NCBI RefSeq assembly: GCF_026248825.1
Contig: NZ_CP110973.1
Coordinates: 5,973,501-6,037,500 of the forward strand
DNA from: Larkinella insperata
GTDB lineage: Bacteria > Bacteroidota > Bacteroidia > Cytophagales > Spirosomataceae
Direction: 5' to 3'
DNA length: 64,000 bases
Made by a program: the position numbers and the translations under genes. Numbering within the stretch: position 1 is the first letter of the stretch; each line of letters starts with the position of its first letter. A model generated the notes under the pieces. The model made no database searches and was not told where the DNA came from. It saw only the letters and a program-made list of their open reading frames with translations. Below, piece by piece: positions 1 to 8,755 of the stretch.

Positions 1-2
1 AC

Positions 3-596
3 TTTCAGCAACGGTGTCAGCAAATCATGATGATCTGGGGGCTAACGGCGTTGGTGTCGGTTGGCTTGATGCCTTTTCTGGCCCCGATGCTGTTTATCAT
101 TTTCGTACCGGCGCTGGCTTTCTTTGCCGCTTACTATTTTCAGGGAATTCGCCGGGAGTTTGTGGCGGAACTGATTTTTACGGGTGTTTTTGCGTTTACC
201 CTGCTCATTCTTTACCAGGGCGCGCTGCCGCTGGTGCGGAACTGGGAATTGGGCCGGCTCAGTGCGTTGCAGGTTAAAACATCGCCCATCGACCGGCTCA
301 TTCAAAAGCAGAAAATTCTGGTAATCGGCGAAGACATCAGCGCCTACCGGAACAACCAGGTCGCCACGCCTTACCTGAACTGGGACCTGGCCAAGTATGA
401 TTTACGGAGTCTGGACAATTACGAAAACGTCATCAGCGTGTACGACCACCTGCGCAAAGACCCGCCCCGTTACATCATCGACAAGGAGAACGTTATTAAA
501 AAGCTTTTTCTGCGCGCACCCTCCCTGGCGGCTTCGTACGAAAAAACCGAACAGGACGGCATTTACCGCCGGAAGGAAGAAGCCCTTAGCAACTGA
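3..596 (+). CDS. C-terminal part of an integral membrane protein (5' end outside window)
   Basis: The frame is open from base 3 to the stop at 594-596 with no convincing start, so the gene is cut by the window edge. The visible part has about three hydrophobic helices (roughly codons 10-80), then a soluble tail of about 110 residues beginning near the segment KILVIGEDISAYRNNQ. The layout, helices followed by a short mixed alpha/beta tail, resembles Bacteroidota membrane glycosyltransferase-like or DUF proteins. I do not recognise the family with confidence and assign no function. Its last 11 bases overlap the end of the convergent rpiB. Confidence 0.65.
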   Translation, partial: FQQRCQQIMMIWGLTALVSVGLMPFLAPMLFIIFVPALAFFAAYYFQGIRREFVAELIFTGVFAFTLLILYQGALPLVRNWELGRLSALQVKTSPIDRLIQKQKILVIGEDISAYRNNQVATPYLNWDLAKYDLRSLDNYENVISVYDHLRKDPPRYIIDKENVIKKLFLRAPSLAASYEKTEQDGIYRRKEEALSN

Positions 597-1020
597 TTTT
601 ACCGACGCGCTTTTCGTGCCGCCCGCCTTCGAAGTCGGTCGTTAAAAACCGTTTGACACACTCCAGCGCTTCTTCCGCCGAAATGTAGCGCTCCGGGAGG
701 CAGAGGACGTTGGCATTGTTGTGTTGCCGGGCCAGTTCAGCCAGTTCGGGAAGCCAGCAAAGAGCGGCCCGGATGCCCTGGTGTTTGTTGGCCGTGATGG
801 CTACCCCGTTGCCGCTGCCGCAAACCAGAACTCCCCAATCGAATTGTTTGGCTTCCACGGCCATTGCTACCGGGTGCGCAAAATCCGGGTAATCGGCGGA
901 GGTTTCCGAGTAGGTACCGAAGTCTTTCGTTAGGTAGCCTTCTTTTTCCAGCCAGGCCACAATTTCCTGTTTATACGCAAAGCCGGCATGATCGGCGCCA
1001 ACAGCAACAGAGGGTTTCAT
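586..1020 (-). CDS. rpiB: Ribose 5-phosphate isomerase B
   Basis: RpiB interconverts ribose 5-phosphate and ribulose 5-phosphate in the cytoplasmic pentose phosphate pathway. The 144-residue product has the family length. It opens with VAVGADHAGFAYK, whose Asp-His pair binds the substrate, and carries the catalytic-loop motif VCGSGNGVAITANK, where the family's active Cys lies in the CGSG turn. I chose the ATG at 1020 because homology begins at MKPSVAVGADHAG; the open frame runs 20 codons further upstream into low-quality sequence. The stop overlaps the convergent membrane-protein gene by 11 bases, which leaves no room for a terminator between them. Confidence 0.93.
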   Translation of the reverse strand: MKPSVAVGADHAGFAYKQEIVAWLEKEGYLTKDFGTYSETSADYPDFAHPVAMAVEAKQFDWGVLVCGSGNGVAITANKHQGIRAALCWLPELAELARQHNNANVLCLPERYISAEEALECVKRFLTTDFEGGRHEKRVGKISC

Positions 1021-1357
1021 AGGATTTCCGTAGTAAATGAAACTAAAAATTGAATATTGCGTTATTATGTTCCGGTTCAACTCTAAAACCGCTGCCGGGT
1101 TAATTAACTCGCCAGTTCTCCGGACCCAAACGAGTCTGGAATTCCTGACAAATTAAGCAATCAATTACGCAGCATTTATGCTGTTCTAAACAGAAATTTC
1201 GCAAAAACCGCTGGAGGATACCCGTTTATTGCCGGCAAATAGATCACAAACACTCCCACCATCAGCGAGTTAAACGGCTCACAGATTTTGAAGGCTGCGC
1301 TGCATACCGCCTTTTAAATTTCGTAACCGCCCTAACTCCTAGAGATACATTAGTTAT
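1021..1357. other. Divergent intergenic region, rpiB / LOG-family gene
   Basis: These 337 bases hold no plausible gene. They separate the divergent starts of rpiB and the LOG-family gene, so both promoters should be here. A partial -7-like element, TAAATTTC, lies near 1315-1322 on the plus strand, but the nearest upstream TTTG is too far away (23 bases) to call a promoter. Nothing else stands out. Confidence 0.5.
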
Positions 1358-2155
1358 ATGGACGCAGAAAAAACCGTACAGCGGTCGGAAACACAGGATG
1401 TTTCCCAAATCAAAAAAGATCTACCCAAACGCGACGAATTACTCCTTACCCCGGACGAACAACGCATCAAGGAAGCGTTTCAGGACCGAAACTGGAGCGA
1501 AATAAAAATTGCCGACTCCTGGGTTATTTTCAAGGTAATGGCCGAATTTGTTGAAGGCTTCGACAAACTGGCCAAAATCGGACCCTGCGTGTCGATTTTC
1601 GGATCGGCCCGGACCAAACCCGACAATCCGTATTACCAGATGGCCGAAGAAATTGCGGCTAAACTCGTGAAGCACGGCTACGGCGTCATCACCGGCGGAG
1701 GACCCGGCATCATGGAAGCCGGTAACAAAGGCGCTTTCGAACAGGGCGGAAAATCCGTCGGCTTGAACATCCACCTCCCCTTTGAGCAGGAAAGCAATAT
1801 TTACATCGATCCAGACAAGAACATCAACTTCGATTTCTTCTTTGTCCGGAAGGTTATGTTCGTGAAATATGCGCAGGGGTTCATTGTGCTGCCGGGCGGC
1901 TTTGGCACGCTCGACGAACTGTTCGAATCGCTCACGCTGATTCAGACGAAAAAAATCGCCCGCTTTCCCATCGTGCTGGTAGGAACAACGTTCTGGAAGG
2001 GCCTGGTCGATTGGATCGAAGAAGTCATGCTCGGGCAGGAAGGCAACATCAGCCCCGGCGACATGAAATTGATTTCGCTGGTCGATACGGCGGAAGATGC
2101 CGTAAAAGCCATCGATGATTTCTACATGAAGTACTTGCTGAAACCGAATTTCTAA
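1358..2155 (+). CDS. LOG-family (TIGR00730) nucleotide-monophosphate phosphoribohydrolase-like protein
   Basis: The 265-residue protein has the Rossmann-type fold of the LOG or 'lysine decarboxylase-like' family. It shows GGGPGIMEAGNKGA near residue 112 and the signature PGGFGTLDELFE near residue 187, with the conserved Gly-Gly-x-Gly-Thr-x-x-Glu. Characterised relatives release ribose 5-phosphate from nucleoside 5'-monophosphates, including cytokinin precursors; the old name lysine decarboxylase is a misannotation. A charged N-terminal extension of about 60 residues precedes the domain, as in other Bacteroidota members. Its stop shares bases with the stop of the convergent helix-hairpin-helix gene. 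Family assignment is firm; the physiological substrate is not known. Confidence 0.92.
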   Translation: MDAEKTVQRSETQDVSQIKKDLPKRDELLLTPDEQRIKEAFQDRNWSEIKIADSWVIFKVMAEFVEGFDKLAKIGPCVSIFGSARTKPDNPYYQMAEEIAAKLVKHGYGVITGGGPGIMEAGNKGAFEQGGKSVGLNIHLPFEQESNIYIDPDKNINFDFFFVRKVMFVKYAQGFIVLPGGFGTLDELFESLTLIQTKKIARFPIVLVGTTFWKGLVDWIEEVMLGQEGNISPGDMKLISLVDTAEDAVKAIDDFYMKYLLKPNF

Positions 2156-3168
2156 AATTCCAGGTACGGTTTTAGTCGTTCGATGGTTTTGGCATCGAGC
2201 ACCCGGATTGTGCGCAGTGACTCGGGCGAGACAAACGGCCCGTGCTGCGCCCGGTAGTTTACAATAATTTCCGCCTGTCGTTTCGACAGGTAGACGTGGC
2301 GGTCGAGTTCTTCGGCGGTGGCGGTGTTGATCGCCAGTTTTTTAACCGGCGATAGAACCCGACCGTATTTGTTCAGCTCTTCCAGGGCCAGCGAATCCAG
2401 CCCGAACACTTCGGCATACTGATCCGCCGAGACAAACCCGCCCAGACCGTCGCGAAACTTGATGATTCGCCCCGCCAGTTTGGAGCCAATTCCCCGCAGT
2501 TTTATCAAATCAGTGGTATCGGCGGTGTTGATGTCGAACGGTTGCAGAACCGGTTTCGCCAACCGTTCACCCGAATAAGTCGGTCTGCCGGACGGATAGG
2601 GTTTATCACCCAAGTCCTTCTTGCGGGCATACCGCTCGCGGTGCTCGTACGGTTTATCCGCCCGGCTTTCAGCGGCAAGCTGGATGTACGGTTCGAGCTC
2701 AGCGTAAAACTCCGGTGAGAAGTCGTAGATTTTCAGCAAATCTTCTTTCTGGCGAAACCGTCCGCCCTTGGAACGGTACCGGACAATGCGTTCGGCCAGC
2801 CAGCGGGGCGCGCCCAGTCGCTGCCAGCTTCCGGCATCAATAGCATTGGGGTTGAAGGCAAACCGTTCGGCTTTTTCCGACGCAACGGCGGGTTCGTAGC
2901 GGCCCGGCCGGTTGGCATCCCGGTCTTCCGAAACGGTTTTGTCGACCTCCAGCAGGGCAACCAGGCTATCGAGCTGTCGCCGGTCGGCTTCGGAGGTATC
3001 CGGAACCTGGTCCGGCACAAACAGGCGGTAGGCCACTGGCAGTAGCAACAGCAAACCCGTGAACAACAGCAGCACAAACATTCCCCGGGCTTCCTGCTGC
3101 GACACGCCGAAATAATCCCGGAGCAGCGCTACGACTTTCTTCATACCAGAAACCAGAGTTTCCTTCAA
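2152..3168 (-). CDS. ComEA-like helix-hairpin-helix membrane protein
   Basis: The 338-residue protein starts with a short cytoplasmic stretch, then one strongly hydrophobic segment around residues 27-48 (GMFVLLLFTGLLLLLPVAY). About 70 polar residues follow, and then at least three helix-hairpin-helix units near residues 120-165, 220-265 and 285-338. The segment LIKLRGIGSKLAGRIIKFR is a textbook HhH DNA-binding hairpin. Single-pass proteins of this kind are common in Bacteroidota and resemble the ComEA DNA receptor, so an envelope-anchored DNA-binding role, perhaps in DNA uptake, is possible but unproven. It overlaps the end of the LOG gene by 4 bases, the two stops being read from the same CTAA. 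Confidence 0.87.
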   Translation of the reverse strand: MKETLVSGMKKVVALLRDYFGVSQQEARGMFVLLLFTGLLLLLPVAYRLFVPDQVPDTSEADRRQLDSLVALLEVDKTVSEDRDANRPGRYEPAVASEKAERFAFNPNAIDAGSWQRLGAPRWLAERIVRYRSKGGRFRQKEDLLKIYDFSPEFYAELEPYIQLAAESRADKPYEHRERYARKKDLGDKPYPSGRPTYSGERLAKPVLQPFDINTADTTDLIKLRGIGSKLAGRIIKFRDGLGGFVSADQYAEVFGLDSLALEELNKYGRVLSPVKKLAINTATAEELDRHVYLSKRQAEIIVNYRAQHGPFVSPESLRTIRVLDAKTIERLKPYLEF

Positions 3169-3352
3169 TAAATGGTGTGGATAAATTCCCCGATACTGAT
3201 TTTTAGACGATTAAATTCCGGAAAGGTCACCGTGCTCGTTCTAAATTGCAGGACGGGCAAAAACGGGCCTTCCGAACAATTCAACCCATTGTGAGTTTCT
3301 GTACAGTACGATAACTACCGCCGAACTTCCGCAATTTTAGTCCAACACCGCT

Positions 3353-4237
3353 ATGGCGTTTATTGATTATTACCAGGTCCTCGGCCTCGACAAAAGCGCT
3401 TCGACAGAAGACATTAAAAAAGCGTATCGAAAGCTGGCCCGGAAATACCATCCGGACCTGAATCCCAACGACAAAGAAGCCAACACGAAGTTTCAGCAGA
3501 TCAACGAAGCCAATGAGGTTCTGAGCGATCCTGAGAAACGAAAAAAATACGACCAGTACGGCGAGAACTGGCGCCAGGCCGAGCAGTTTGAACAGGCCCG
3601 CCAGTCGGGGCAATACGCCAATACGGACGGCGGGCAACGGTACGCGGGCGATCCGTATTCAAGCAGCGATTTCTCCAGCTTCTTTGAGTCGTTTTTCGGG
3701 GAACAACCCCGGGGCGGGCGACAAACTTCCTTCCGGGGGCAGGATTACACGGCCGAACTGCACATCAGCTTGCAGGAAGCCTACCAGACGCACCAGCACA
3801 CGCTGACCGTCAACGGCAAAAACATTCGGATTACCGTCCCGGCCGGGATTGCCGATGGGCAGGTGATCAAACTCAAAGGCCAGGGCGGCCCCGGTGCCAA
3901 CGACGGACCGAACGGCGATTTGTACATTACGTTCGTGATTGCCGACGATCCGACCTTCAAGCGGCTCAACGACGACCTGTACCTGACGGTTGACCTGGAT
4001 TTGTATACGGCGGTGCTGGGCGGAGACATAACGATCGACACCCTGAGCGGCAAAGTCAAGCTGAAGGTGAGTCCCGAAACCCAGAACAACACGAAAGTTC
4101 GGTTGAAAGGTAAAGGTTTTCCGGTGTACAAACAGGACGGAAAATTCGGGGACCTGTACGTGACCTATTCGGTTAAAATCCCAACCGGACTCAGCGACAA
4201 ACAAAAGGAATTGTTCAAAGAATTATCCCAACTATAA
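3353..4237 (+). CDS. cbpA: DnaJ-class co-chaperone CbpA (curved-DNA-binding protein type)
   Basis: The 294-residue protein begins with a J-domain (residues 4-68) containing the HPD tripeptide (YHPDLNPN near residue 33) that stimulates DnaK ATPase. A Gly/Phe-containing linker follows, then the two beta-sandwich substrate-binding domains (about 125-290). The Cys-rich zinc-finger module of true DnaJ is absent, which makes this a type II/CbpA protein. The gene is followed after 10 bases by cbpM, its usual modulator, so the two probably form an operon. Confidence 0.93.
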   Translation: MAFIDYYQVLGLDKSASTEDIKKAYRKLARKYHPDLNPNDKEANTKFQQINEANEVLSDPEKRKKYDQYGENWRQAEQFEQARQSGQYANTDGGQRYAGDPYSSSDFSSFFESFFGEQPRGGRQTSFRGQDYTAELHISLQEAYQTHQHTLTVNGKNIRITVPAGIADGQVIKLKGQGGPGANDGPNGDLYITFVIADDPTFKRLNDDLYLTVDLDLYTAVLGGDITIDTLSGKVKLKVSPETQNNTKVRLKGKGFPVYKQDGKFGDLYVTYSVKIPTGLSDKQKELFKELSQL

Positions 4238-4247
4238 ACATAAAGGT

Positions 4248-4538
4248 ATGCAATCGGAGGAGGTGATTCTTGTGGAAGATTACTGCCAGAAATACACAAT
4301 TGACCAAACATTCGTGCTTTCCCTGGCCGATTACGGACTCATTGAATTGGTGTTGGTAGAGGAGCGACAATGCATCCCGTTTCATCAGTTACCAACCGTC
4401 GAGAAATTCAGTAACCTGCATTACGACCTAAATATTAATCTGGACGGCCTGGATGTAATCAGCCACCTGTTGCAGCGAATTGAAGCCATGCAGGAAGAAA
4501 TCCGGCAGCTGAAAAGCGAACTGGCAACGCTTCAGTAA
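4248..4538 (+). CDS. cbpM: CbpM-type chaperone modulator
   Basis: This 96-residue protein lies 10 bases behind cbpA. It has the size and pattern of CbpM: a short MerR-like helical N-terminal region starting SEEVILVEDYCQKYTID, then a C-terminal amphipathic, probably coiled-coil helix (QRIEAMQEEIRQLKSELATL). CbpM-family proteins bind the J-domain of CbpA and inhibit both its co-chaperone and DNA-binding functions. The call rests on synteny and overall pattern more than on invariant residues. Confidence 0.85.
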   Translation: MQSEEVILVEDYCQKYTIDQTFVLSLADYGLIELVLVEERQCIPFHQLPTVEKFSNLHYDLNINLDGLDVISHLLQRIEAMQEEIRQLKSELATLQ

Positions 4539-4558
4539 ACCGTGTTCTGGGAACTTCC

Positions 4559-5296
4559 ATGCTGGTATCGGAGCTGACTGCGTTTCTTACGTCATTTTTC
4601 AACACCGTTCGCTATCCGCCCGACGAACAGGGCGGTGTGTATGAGCGGCCCAATGCTGCCGCTTCGGACCGGCCGCTTCATCGCTTGGGGCTGGCGCTCG
4701 AACCGGGGCCGGATCTGCCAGCGTGGCTGCACGAAAACCGCATTGACGCGCTCTGGCTCCACCGCCCCTGGCAACTTGATCCGTCGGTTTTACCGCCTGA
4801 CTTTCCGGTTTTGTTTCATCACCTGCCCTTTGATGAGCACCTGACGATTGGCTACAATCACCCACTGGCGGATGCGCTGGGAATGTCGTGGACGGCTACC
4901 CGCATTCCGGAAGTTCTGGGCACCAAACAGGCACCCGGCTTTCCGGTTCGCCCCATCGGCATGATCGGACCGGTTGTAGAGCTTGATTTTACCGGCTGGT
5001 GCCACCGGATTGCGGAACAGTTTGGCGGCTACGACGAAGCGAAAGCGGGCCACCAAAATCGCCCGGAACGGATTGCCGTTGTCGGGGCTATGAACGATGC
5101 GCTGGTGCGGGAAGCGGCTGCGCGGGGGGCCGGCCTGTACGTGACCGGGCAATACCGCAAAAGCGCGCAGAAAGCCGTTGATGAAACCGGCATGGCCGTA
5201 CTGGCCGTCGGCCACCGGCGTAGCGAGGAATGGGGCCTGCGGATGCTGGCGGAAATACTCCGAAACCACGGATTCGTTGCCTTAGTGACACCGTAA
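4559..5296 (+). CDS. Nif3-like dinuclear metal centre protein (compact form)
   Basis: The 245-residue protein matches the NIF3/YbgI family, whose members form toroidal hexamers with a two-metal site. His-containing segments that fit the metal ligands include LHRPWQLD (about residue 62), HHLPFDEHLTIGYN (about 83-96) and GHRRSEEWGLRM near residue 218, the last corresponding to the family GHxxSE motif. It is short because it lacks the PII-like insertion of the ~365-residue members. The family has been linked to GTP cyclohydrolase type 2 activity, but its general role is unsettled. It starts 20 bases after cbpM and may share that transcript. Confidence 0.87.
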   Translation: MLVSELTAFLTSFFNTVRYPPDEQGGVYERPNAAASDRPLHRLGLALEPGPDLPAWLHENRIDALWLHRPWQLDPSVLPPDFPVLFHHLPFDEHLTIGYNHPLADALGMSWTATRIPEVLGTKQAPGFPVRPIGMIGPVVELDFTGWCHRIAEQFGGYDEAKAGHQNRPERIAVVGAMNDALVREAAARGAGLYVTGQYRKSAQKAVDETGMAVLAVGHRRSEEWGLRMLAEILRNHGFVALVTP

Positions 5297-5358
5297 CCCA
5301 CGAACGGGATCTTTGTAAGCTATCTTCCTGTGAGCGATTGGCCTAAAAAGATAAAAAT

Positions 5359-5390
5359 TTTGTCAGGCGATGGTCTAATCTGTATTTTTG
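5359..5390 (+). promoter_or_regulatory. Bacteroidota-type promoter of glyS
   Basis: TTTG (5359-5362), 20 bases, then TATTTTTG (5383-5390) matches the -33/-7 consensus TTTG / TAnnTTTG perfectly. The start codon of glyS lies only 7 bases after the -7 element, so the transcript would have almost no leader. See the finding on promoters that abut start codons. Confidence 0.6.
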
Positions 5391-5397
5391 CGGCATC

Positions 5398-6897
5398 ATG
5401 GAAGAAGCAAAACCAAAGCCGGCTCCGGCCACCTCGCTGCAAGACATTATTTCCCACGCCAAAGAATACGGTTTCGTGTTCCCGTCCAGTGAAATTTACG
5501 ACGGGTTACAGGCCGTTTACGACTACGGTCAGAACGGTGTGGAATTAAAAAATAACCTCAAGACGGTCTGGTGGAAAGCCATGACCCAGGTCCACGAAAA
5601 CGTGGTGGGCATCGATGCCGCCATTTTCATGCACCCGCTGACGTGGAAAGCATCGGGACACGTTGATTCGTTCAACGATCCGATGATCGACAATAAAGAT
5701 TCTAAAAAACGCTACCGCGCCGACCAGTTACTCGAACTGAAAGCCGAAGAATACGCGGCCAACGGACAAGCCGACAAAGGCCATGAACTGCTGGTTGAAA
5801 TGGGCCGTTTGCTCGACGCGGGCGACCTCAACGGTGTTCGGGAGCTGATCATCAGCGAGGGCATTGTGGATCCGATTTCCAAAACCGCCAACTGGACCGA
5901 AGTCCGGCAGTTTAACCTGATGTTCTCGACGCAGGTAGGCTCCGTGGCCGAAGACGCCAGCCTGATTTACCTACGGCCCGAAACCGCACAGGGCATTTTT
6001 GTCAACTTCCTGAACGTGCAGAAAACCGGCCGGATGAAGATTCCGTTCGGAATTGCCCAGATCGGTAAAGCGTTTCGCAACGAAATCGTGGCCCGGCAGT
6101 TTACGTTCCGGATGCGCGAGTTTGAGCAGATGGAAATGCAATTTTTCGTTCGCCCCGGCACCGAAATGGAATGGTACGAAAAGTGGCGCGATACCCGGCT
6201 GAACTTCCACAAAGCCGTGGGACTGCCCGCCGAAAAGCTAAAATTCCACATTCACGAAAAGCTGGCGCACTACGCCAACGCAGCCGTCGATATTGAGTAC
6301 CAGTTTCCGTTTGGGTTCCGCGAAATCGAGGGCATCCACTCCCGCACGGATTTTGACCTGAAAAGCCACCAGGAACTGAGCCGCAAAAAGCAGCAGTACT
6401 TCGACAACGACCTCGACGAAAACGGCAAACCGTACGGCAATTACATTCCGTACGTGGTCGAAACGTCCGTCGGCGCCGACCGGCTTTTTCTGGCCGTATT
6501 CTGCAACGCTTACACGGAAGAAGTGGTGGGCGAAGGCGAAAACCAGAAAACCCGTACGTACCTCAAACTGCACCCGGCGCTGGCCCCGGTGAAAGCCGCT
6601 GTCTTCCCTTTAATGCGTAGAGATGGTCTGCCGGAAAAGGCGCAGGAAATTGTGAAGCAATTGCGCAGCGAATTCCGGGTGATTTACGAAGAGCGCGACG
6701 CCATCGGCAAACGCTATACCCGCCAGGATTTGATCGGTACGCCGTTCTGCATCGCCGTCGACTACCAGACGCTGGAAGACAATACCGTCACGATCCGCTA
6801 CCGCGATACCACCGAGCAGGTCCGCGTTCCCATCAGCGAACTGAAAAGCCGCATTGGCCAGGAAGTTTCCATCGAGCGGATTCTGGAGAACTTGTAG
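5398..6897 (+). CDS. glyS: Glycyl-tRNA synthetase, single-chain class II type
   Basis: The enzyme charges tRNA-Gly with glycine in the cytoplasm. The 499-residue product is the dimeric alpha2 type found in eukaryotes, archaea and many bacteria, not the alpha/beta tetramer. The N-terminal motif KEYGFVFPSSEIYDGLQAVYDYG, read here in two halves around residues 16-38, is diagnostic. Class II motifs are present: motif 2 in FRNEIVARQFTFRMREFEQME (near 223-243), motif 3 and the anticodon-binding domain in the last 130 residues (from about 365). It is followed by a strong terminator and preceded by its own promoter, so it is probably monocistronic. Confidence 0.97.
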   Translation: MEEAKPKPAPATSLQDIISHAKEYGFVFPSSEIYDGLQAVYDYGQNGVELKNNLKTVWWKAMTQVHENVVGIDAAIFMHPLTWKASGHVDSFNDPMIDNKDSKKRYRADQLLELKAEEYAANGQADKGHELLVEMGRLLDAGDLNGVRELIISEGIVDPISKTANWTEVRQFNLMFSTQVGSVAEDASLIYLRPETAQGIFVNFLNVQKTGRMKIPFGIAQIGKAFRNEIVARQFTFRMREFEQMEMQFFVRPGTEMEWYEKWRDTRLNFHKAVGLPAEKLKFHIHEKLAHYANAAVDIEYQFPFGFREIEGIHSRTDFDLKSHQELSRKKQQYFDNDLDENGKPYGNYIPYVVETSVGADRLFLAVFCNAYTEEVVGEGENQKTRTYLKLHPALAPVKAAVFPLMRRDGLPEKAQEIVKQLRSEFRVIYEERDAIGKRYTRQDLIGTPFCIAVDYQTLEDNTVTIRYRDTTEQVRVPISELKSRIGQEVSIERILENL

Positions 6898-6959
6898 TCA
6901 AGCAAAACCGTAGTCGGTCATCAGCCGAACGGTTGACGATTCTATTTTCCAATTCATTA

Positions 6960-6990
6960 AATCGGAGCCGGTCGGCTCCGATTTTTTATT
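6960..6990 (+). terminator. Intrinsic terminator of glyS
   Basis: A perfect 10-bp stem, AATCGGAGCC (6960-6969) with GGCTCCGATT (6974-6983), closes a 4-base loop and is followed by TTTTATTTT. It lies about 60 bases after the glyS stop. No comparable T-run is present in the other direction, so it seems to serve the plus strand only. Confidence 0.85.
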
Positions 6991-7008
6991 TTCGTGTCAC
7001 CCTGTCCA

Positions 7009-8169
7009 TCACAACAGATTGAGCAGTTTTTTAGTGAACACGCCATTTTTCGTTACAAGCTGAAAAATGACTAACCCGTTTGGGGCCGGTGAAAGATGGA
7101 GTAGATAACGATTGTCACCCAGCGTTTCAACCCGATGCTGGATTGACCGTCCGGCGGGTGTCAGTACCCGAAAGTGGGGAGACGGTTCGCCGGTTTCGAC
7201 GCAAATACCGTGAAACGATGCAAAATAGACCTTCAGGTATGCGTCAGCAGGTTTAAACTCAACCGCAATTGGTTTCGAATTTTCAAACTGCCCATCGTAA
7301 TCGACCTGGTGCAAGCGGTAATAGTTCATACCGGGTTGCGGATTTTCGTCCGTGAAGGTATAAAACTGCCGAGCCTGACTGGTGCCAACGGCGGGTTGCT
7401 GGCCAATCCGTTCGAACTCCAGCGCATCCGTGCTGCGCTCTAGGTCAAATCGCTCACTGTTTTCTTCAGAAGCCGTCTCCCAGTTTAACACAACGTTATT
7501 CTCCCGAACCTGTCCCTGAAAAGAAACTAACCGCACGGGTAACGGAGCCGCTTCCCACGAAAGATCGCCGATGGTAACCCCTTGCGTACCGGGATTAGCA
7601 ATTACATTAGGACCGTTGCAATACTGAATGACAACCTGGGTGACCAAACCGCTGAACAGAACGGTATTCACCGGCGCCACGTTGTTGTTCGTACCGGTAA
7701 TGACGTTGCCGACTACGGTATTGGCCCCCGCTACCGAAGCAGCACCGATGGCGGGTGTGACAGCCGCGGCACCATTCTGACCAGTGATGATCACCTGATC
7801 GACGTAATTGTAAGCCCCGTTCCCGCCGGTTGCCAAAGCGCCCCGGTCTACATCACGAACTAAAAACGAAAGATTGCTGATGCCGGGCGAGAATGTAATG
7901 GTGGTGGTGATGCAATGGGTGTTGCTGGTAAAATTCATATTCTGGCCCAGCCCATTGGCGTTATGTGCCGGCTGATTGGCCTGAAATCCCGTTGTGGTTC
8001 CGGTGATAACCACCGAGACGTTGGTTGCCGGAGAACCTATTGTGGTGTAGCTTTTTGATAGAGAACCGGATGTCCAGCCGCCACCGGTGGTAGCAAAGTC
8101 CAGATCTTGCGCCCGTAGGTTTGCCATTCCAAGGAAAGCAAGCGTGGTCGCCAACAGAAAATTGCGCAT
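7009..8169 (-). CDS. Secreted surface protein with T9SS-protein-like C-terminal region
   Basis: The predicted 386-residue product has a signal peptide (MRNFLLATTLAFLGMANLRA, cut before QDLDF). A Thr/Asn/Gly-rich beta-sandwich region of about 190 residues follows. The C-terminal half (LPVRLVSFQG... then NVVLNWETASEENSERFDLERS) is the fibronectin-like segment typical of Bacteroidota type IX secretion cargo. The very end, FTKKLLNLL, looks like a sorting-domain end. I start it at 8169 because the signal peptide begins there; the open frame allows a start nine codons earlier. The function is unknown; a surface or extracellular location is inferred. Confidence 0.75.
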   Translation of the reverse strand: MRNFLLATTLAFLGMANLRAQDLDFATTGGGWTSGSLSKSYTTIGSPATNVSVVITGTTTGFQANQPAHNANGLGQNMNFTSNTHCITTTITFSPGISNLSFLVRDVDRGALATGGNGAYNYVDQVIITGQNGAAAVTPAIGAASVAGANTVVGNVITGTNNNVAPVNTVLFSGLVTQVVIQYCNGPNVIANPGTQGVTIGDLSWEAAPLPVRLVSFQGQVRENNVVLNWETASEENSERFDLERSTDALEFERIGQQPAVGTSQARQFYTFTDENPQPGMNYYRLHQVDYDGQFENSKPIAVEFKPADAYLKVYFASFHGICVETGEPSPHFRVLTPAGRSIQHRVETLGDNRYLLHLSPAPNGLVIFQLVTKNGVFTKKLLNLL

Positions 8170-8175
8170 ACCTTT

Positions 8176-8183
8176 CAAATTTA
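8176..8183 (-). promoter_or_regulatory. Candidate -7 element for the secreted-protein gene
   Basis: Read on the minus strand this is TAAATTTG, a perfect TAnnTTTG element, only 6 bases before the chosen ATG at 8169. No good TTTG lies at the expected distance; the nearest candidate is TTCG about 23 bases upstream. The call is therefore weak. Confidence 0.35.
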
Positions 8184-8317
8184 TTTGTACGTGCAATATA
8201 AATATTCGAATTCAATTCCCTGCCGGCTTTGGACGCGTTGTGAAGAATTTAATTTGAATGATCGCGAACAATAGCGGTAAGGTAACTCTTTACAAAGCAC
8301 TGGCTACAACGTAAACT

Positions 8318-8755
8318 ATGCTGATTCGGATTCATACGCGGGTTGAACAACCCATGCACCGGGTTTGGGAGGGCTTCACACGGCACTTATTCAACCAACT
8401 GAGTCCGCCGTTTCCACCCGTGAAAGTCGTCCGGTTTGATGGCTGTCGAAAAGGGGATACAGTGCATTTGCAGCTGAATTTTCTGCTGTTTAAACAGGAT
8501 TGGATCAGCAGGATTACCGGGCAGGAGGAAACGGATCAGGAGATTTACTTTATCGATCAAGGTACCCGATTACCGTTTTTTCTGGTTTACTGGCACCACA
8601 AACACCGTCTTATTGGCGAGGGAAACCACACCCGAATCGCCGACGAGGTGACGTTTCGGACGCCCACGCGACTGACGGATTTTCTACTGTACCCCATTAT
8701 GTACGGCTTATTTGCGTACCGAAAACCGATCTACAAGCGGTATTTCAGCAGTTAA
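8318..8755 (+). CDS. SRPBCC-superfamily (START/Bet v1-like) protein
   Basis: The 145-residue protein begins LIRIHTRVEQPMHRVWEGFT, the beta-strand plus helix opening of the SRPBCC/polyketide-cyclase-like fold. Alternating strands follow, and a long C-terminal helix region rich in aromatic residues closes it. Such proteins form a hydrophobic pocket, but no ligand can be named from the sequence. There is no signal peptide, so it should be cytoplasmic. Its stop overlaps the stop of the convergent nitrate-reductase-associated gene by 4 bases (TTAA). Confidence 0.7.
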   Translation: MLIRIHTRVEQPMHRVWEGFTRHLFNQLSPPFPPVKVVRFDGCRKGDTVHLQLNFLLFKQDWISRITGQEETDQEIYFIDQGTRLPFFLVYWHHKHRLIGEGNHTRIADEVTFRTPTRLTDFLLYPIMYGLFAYRKPIYKRYFSS

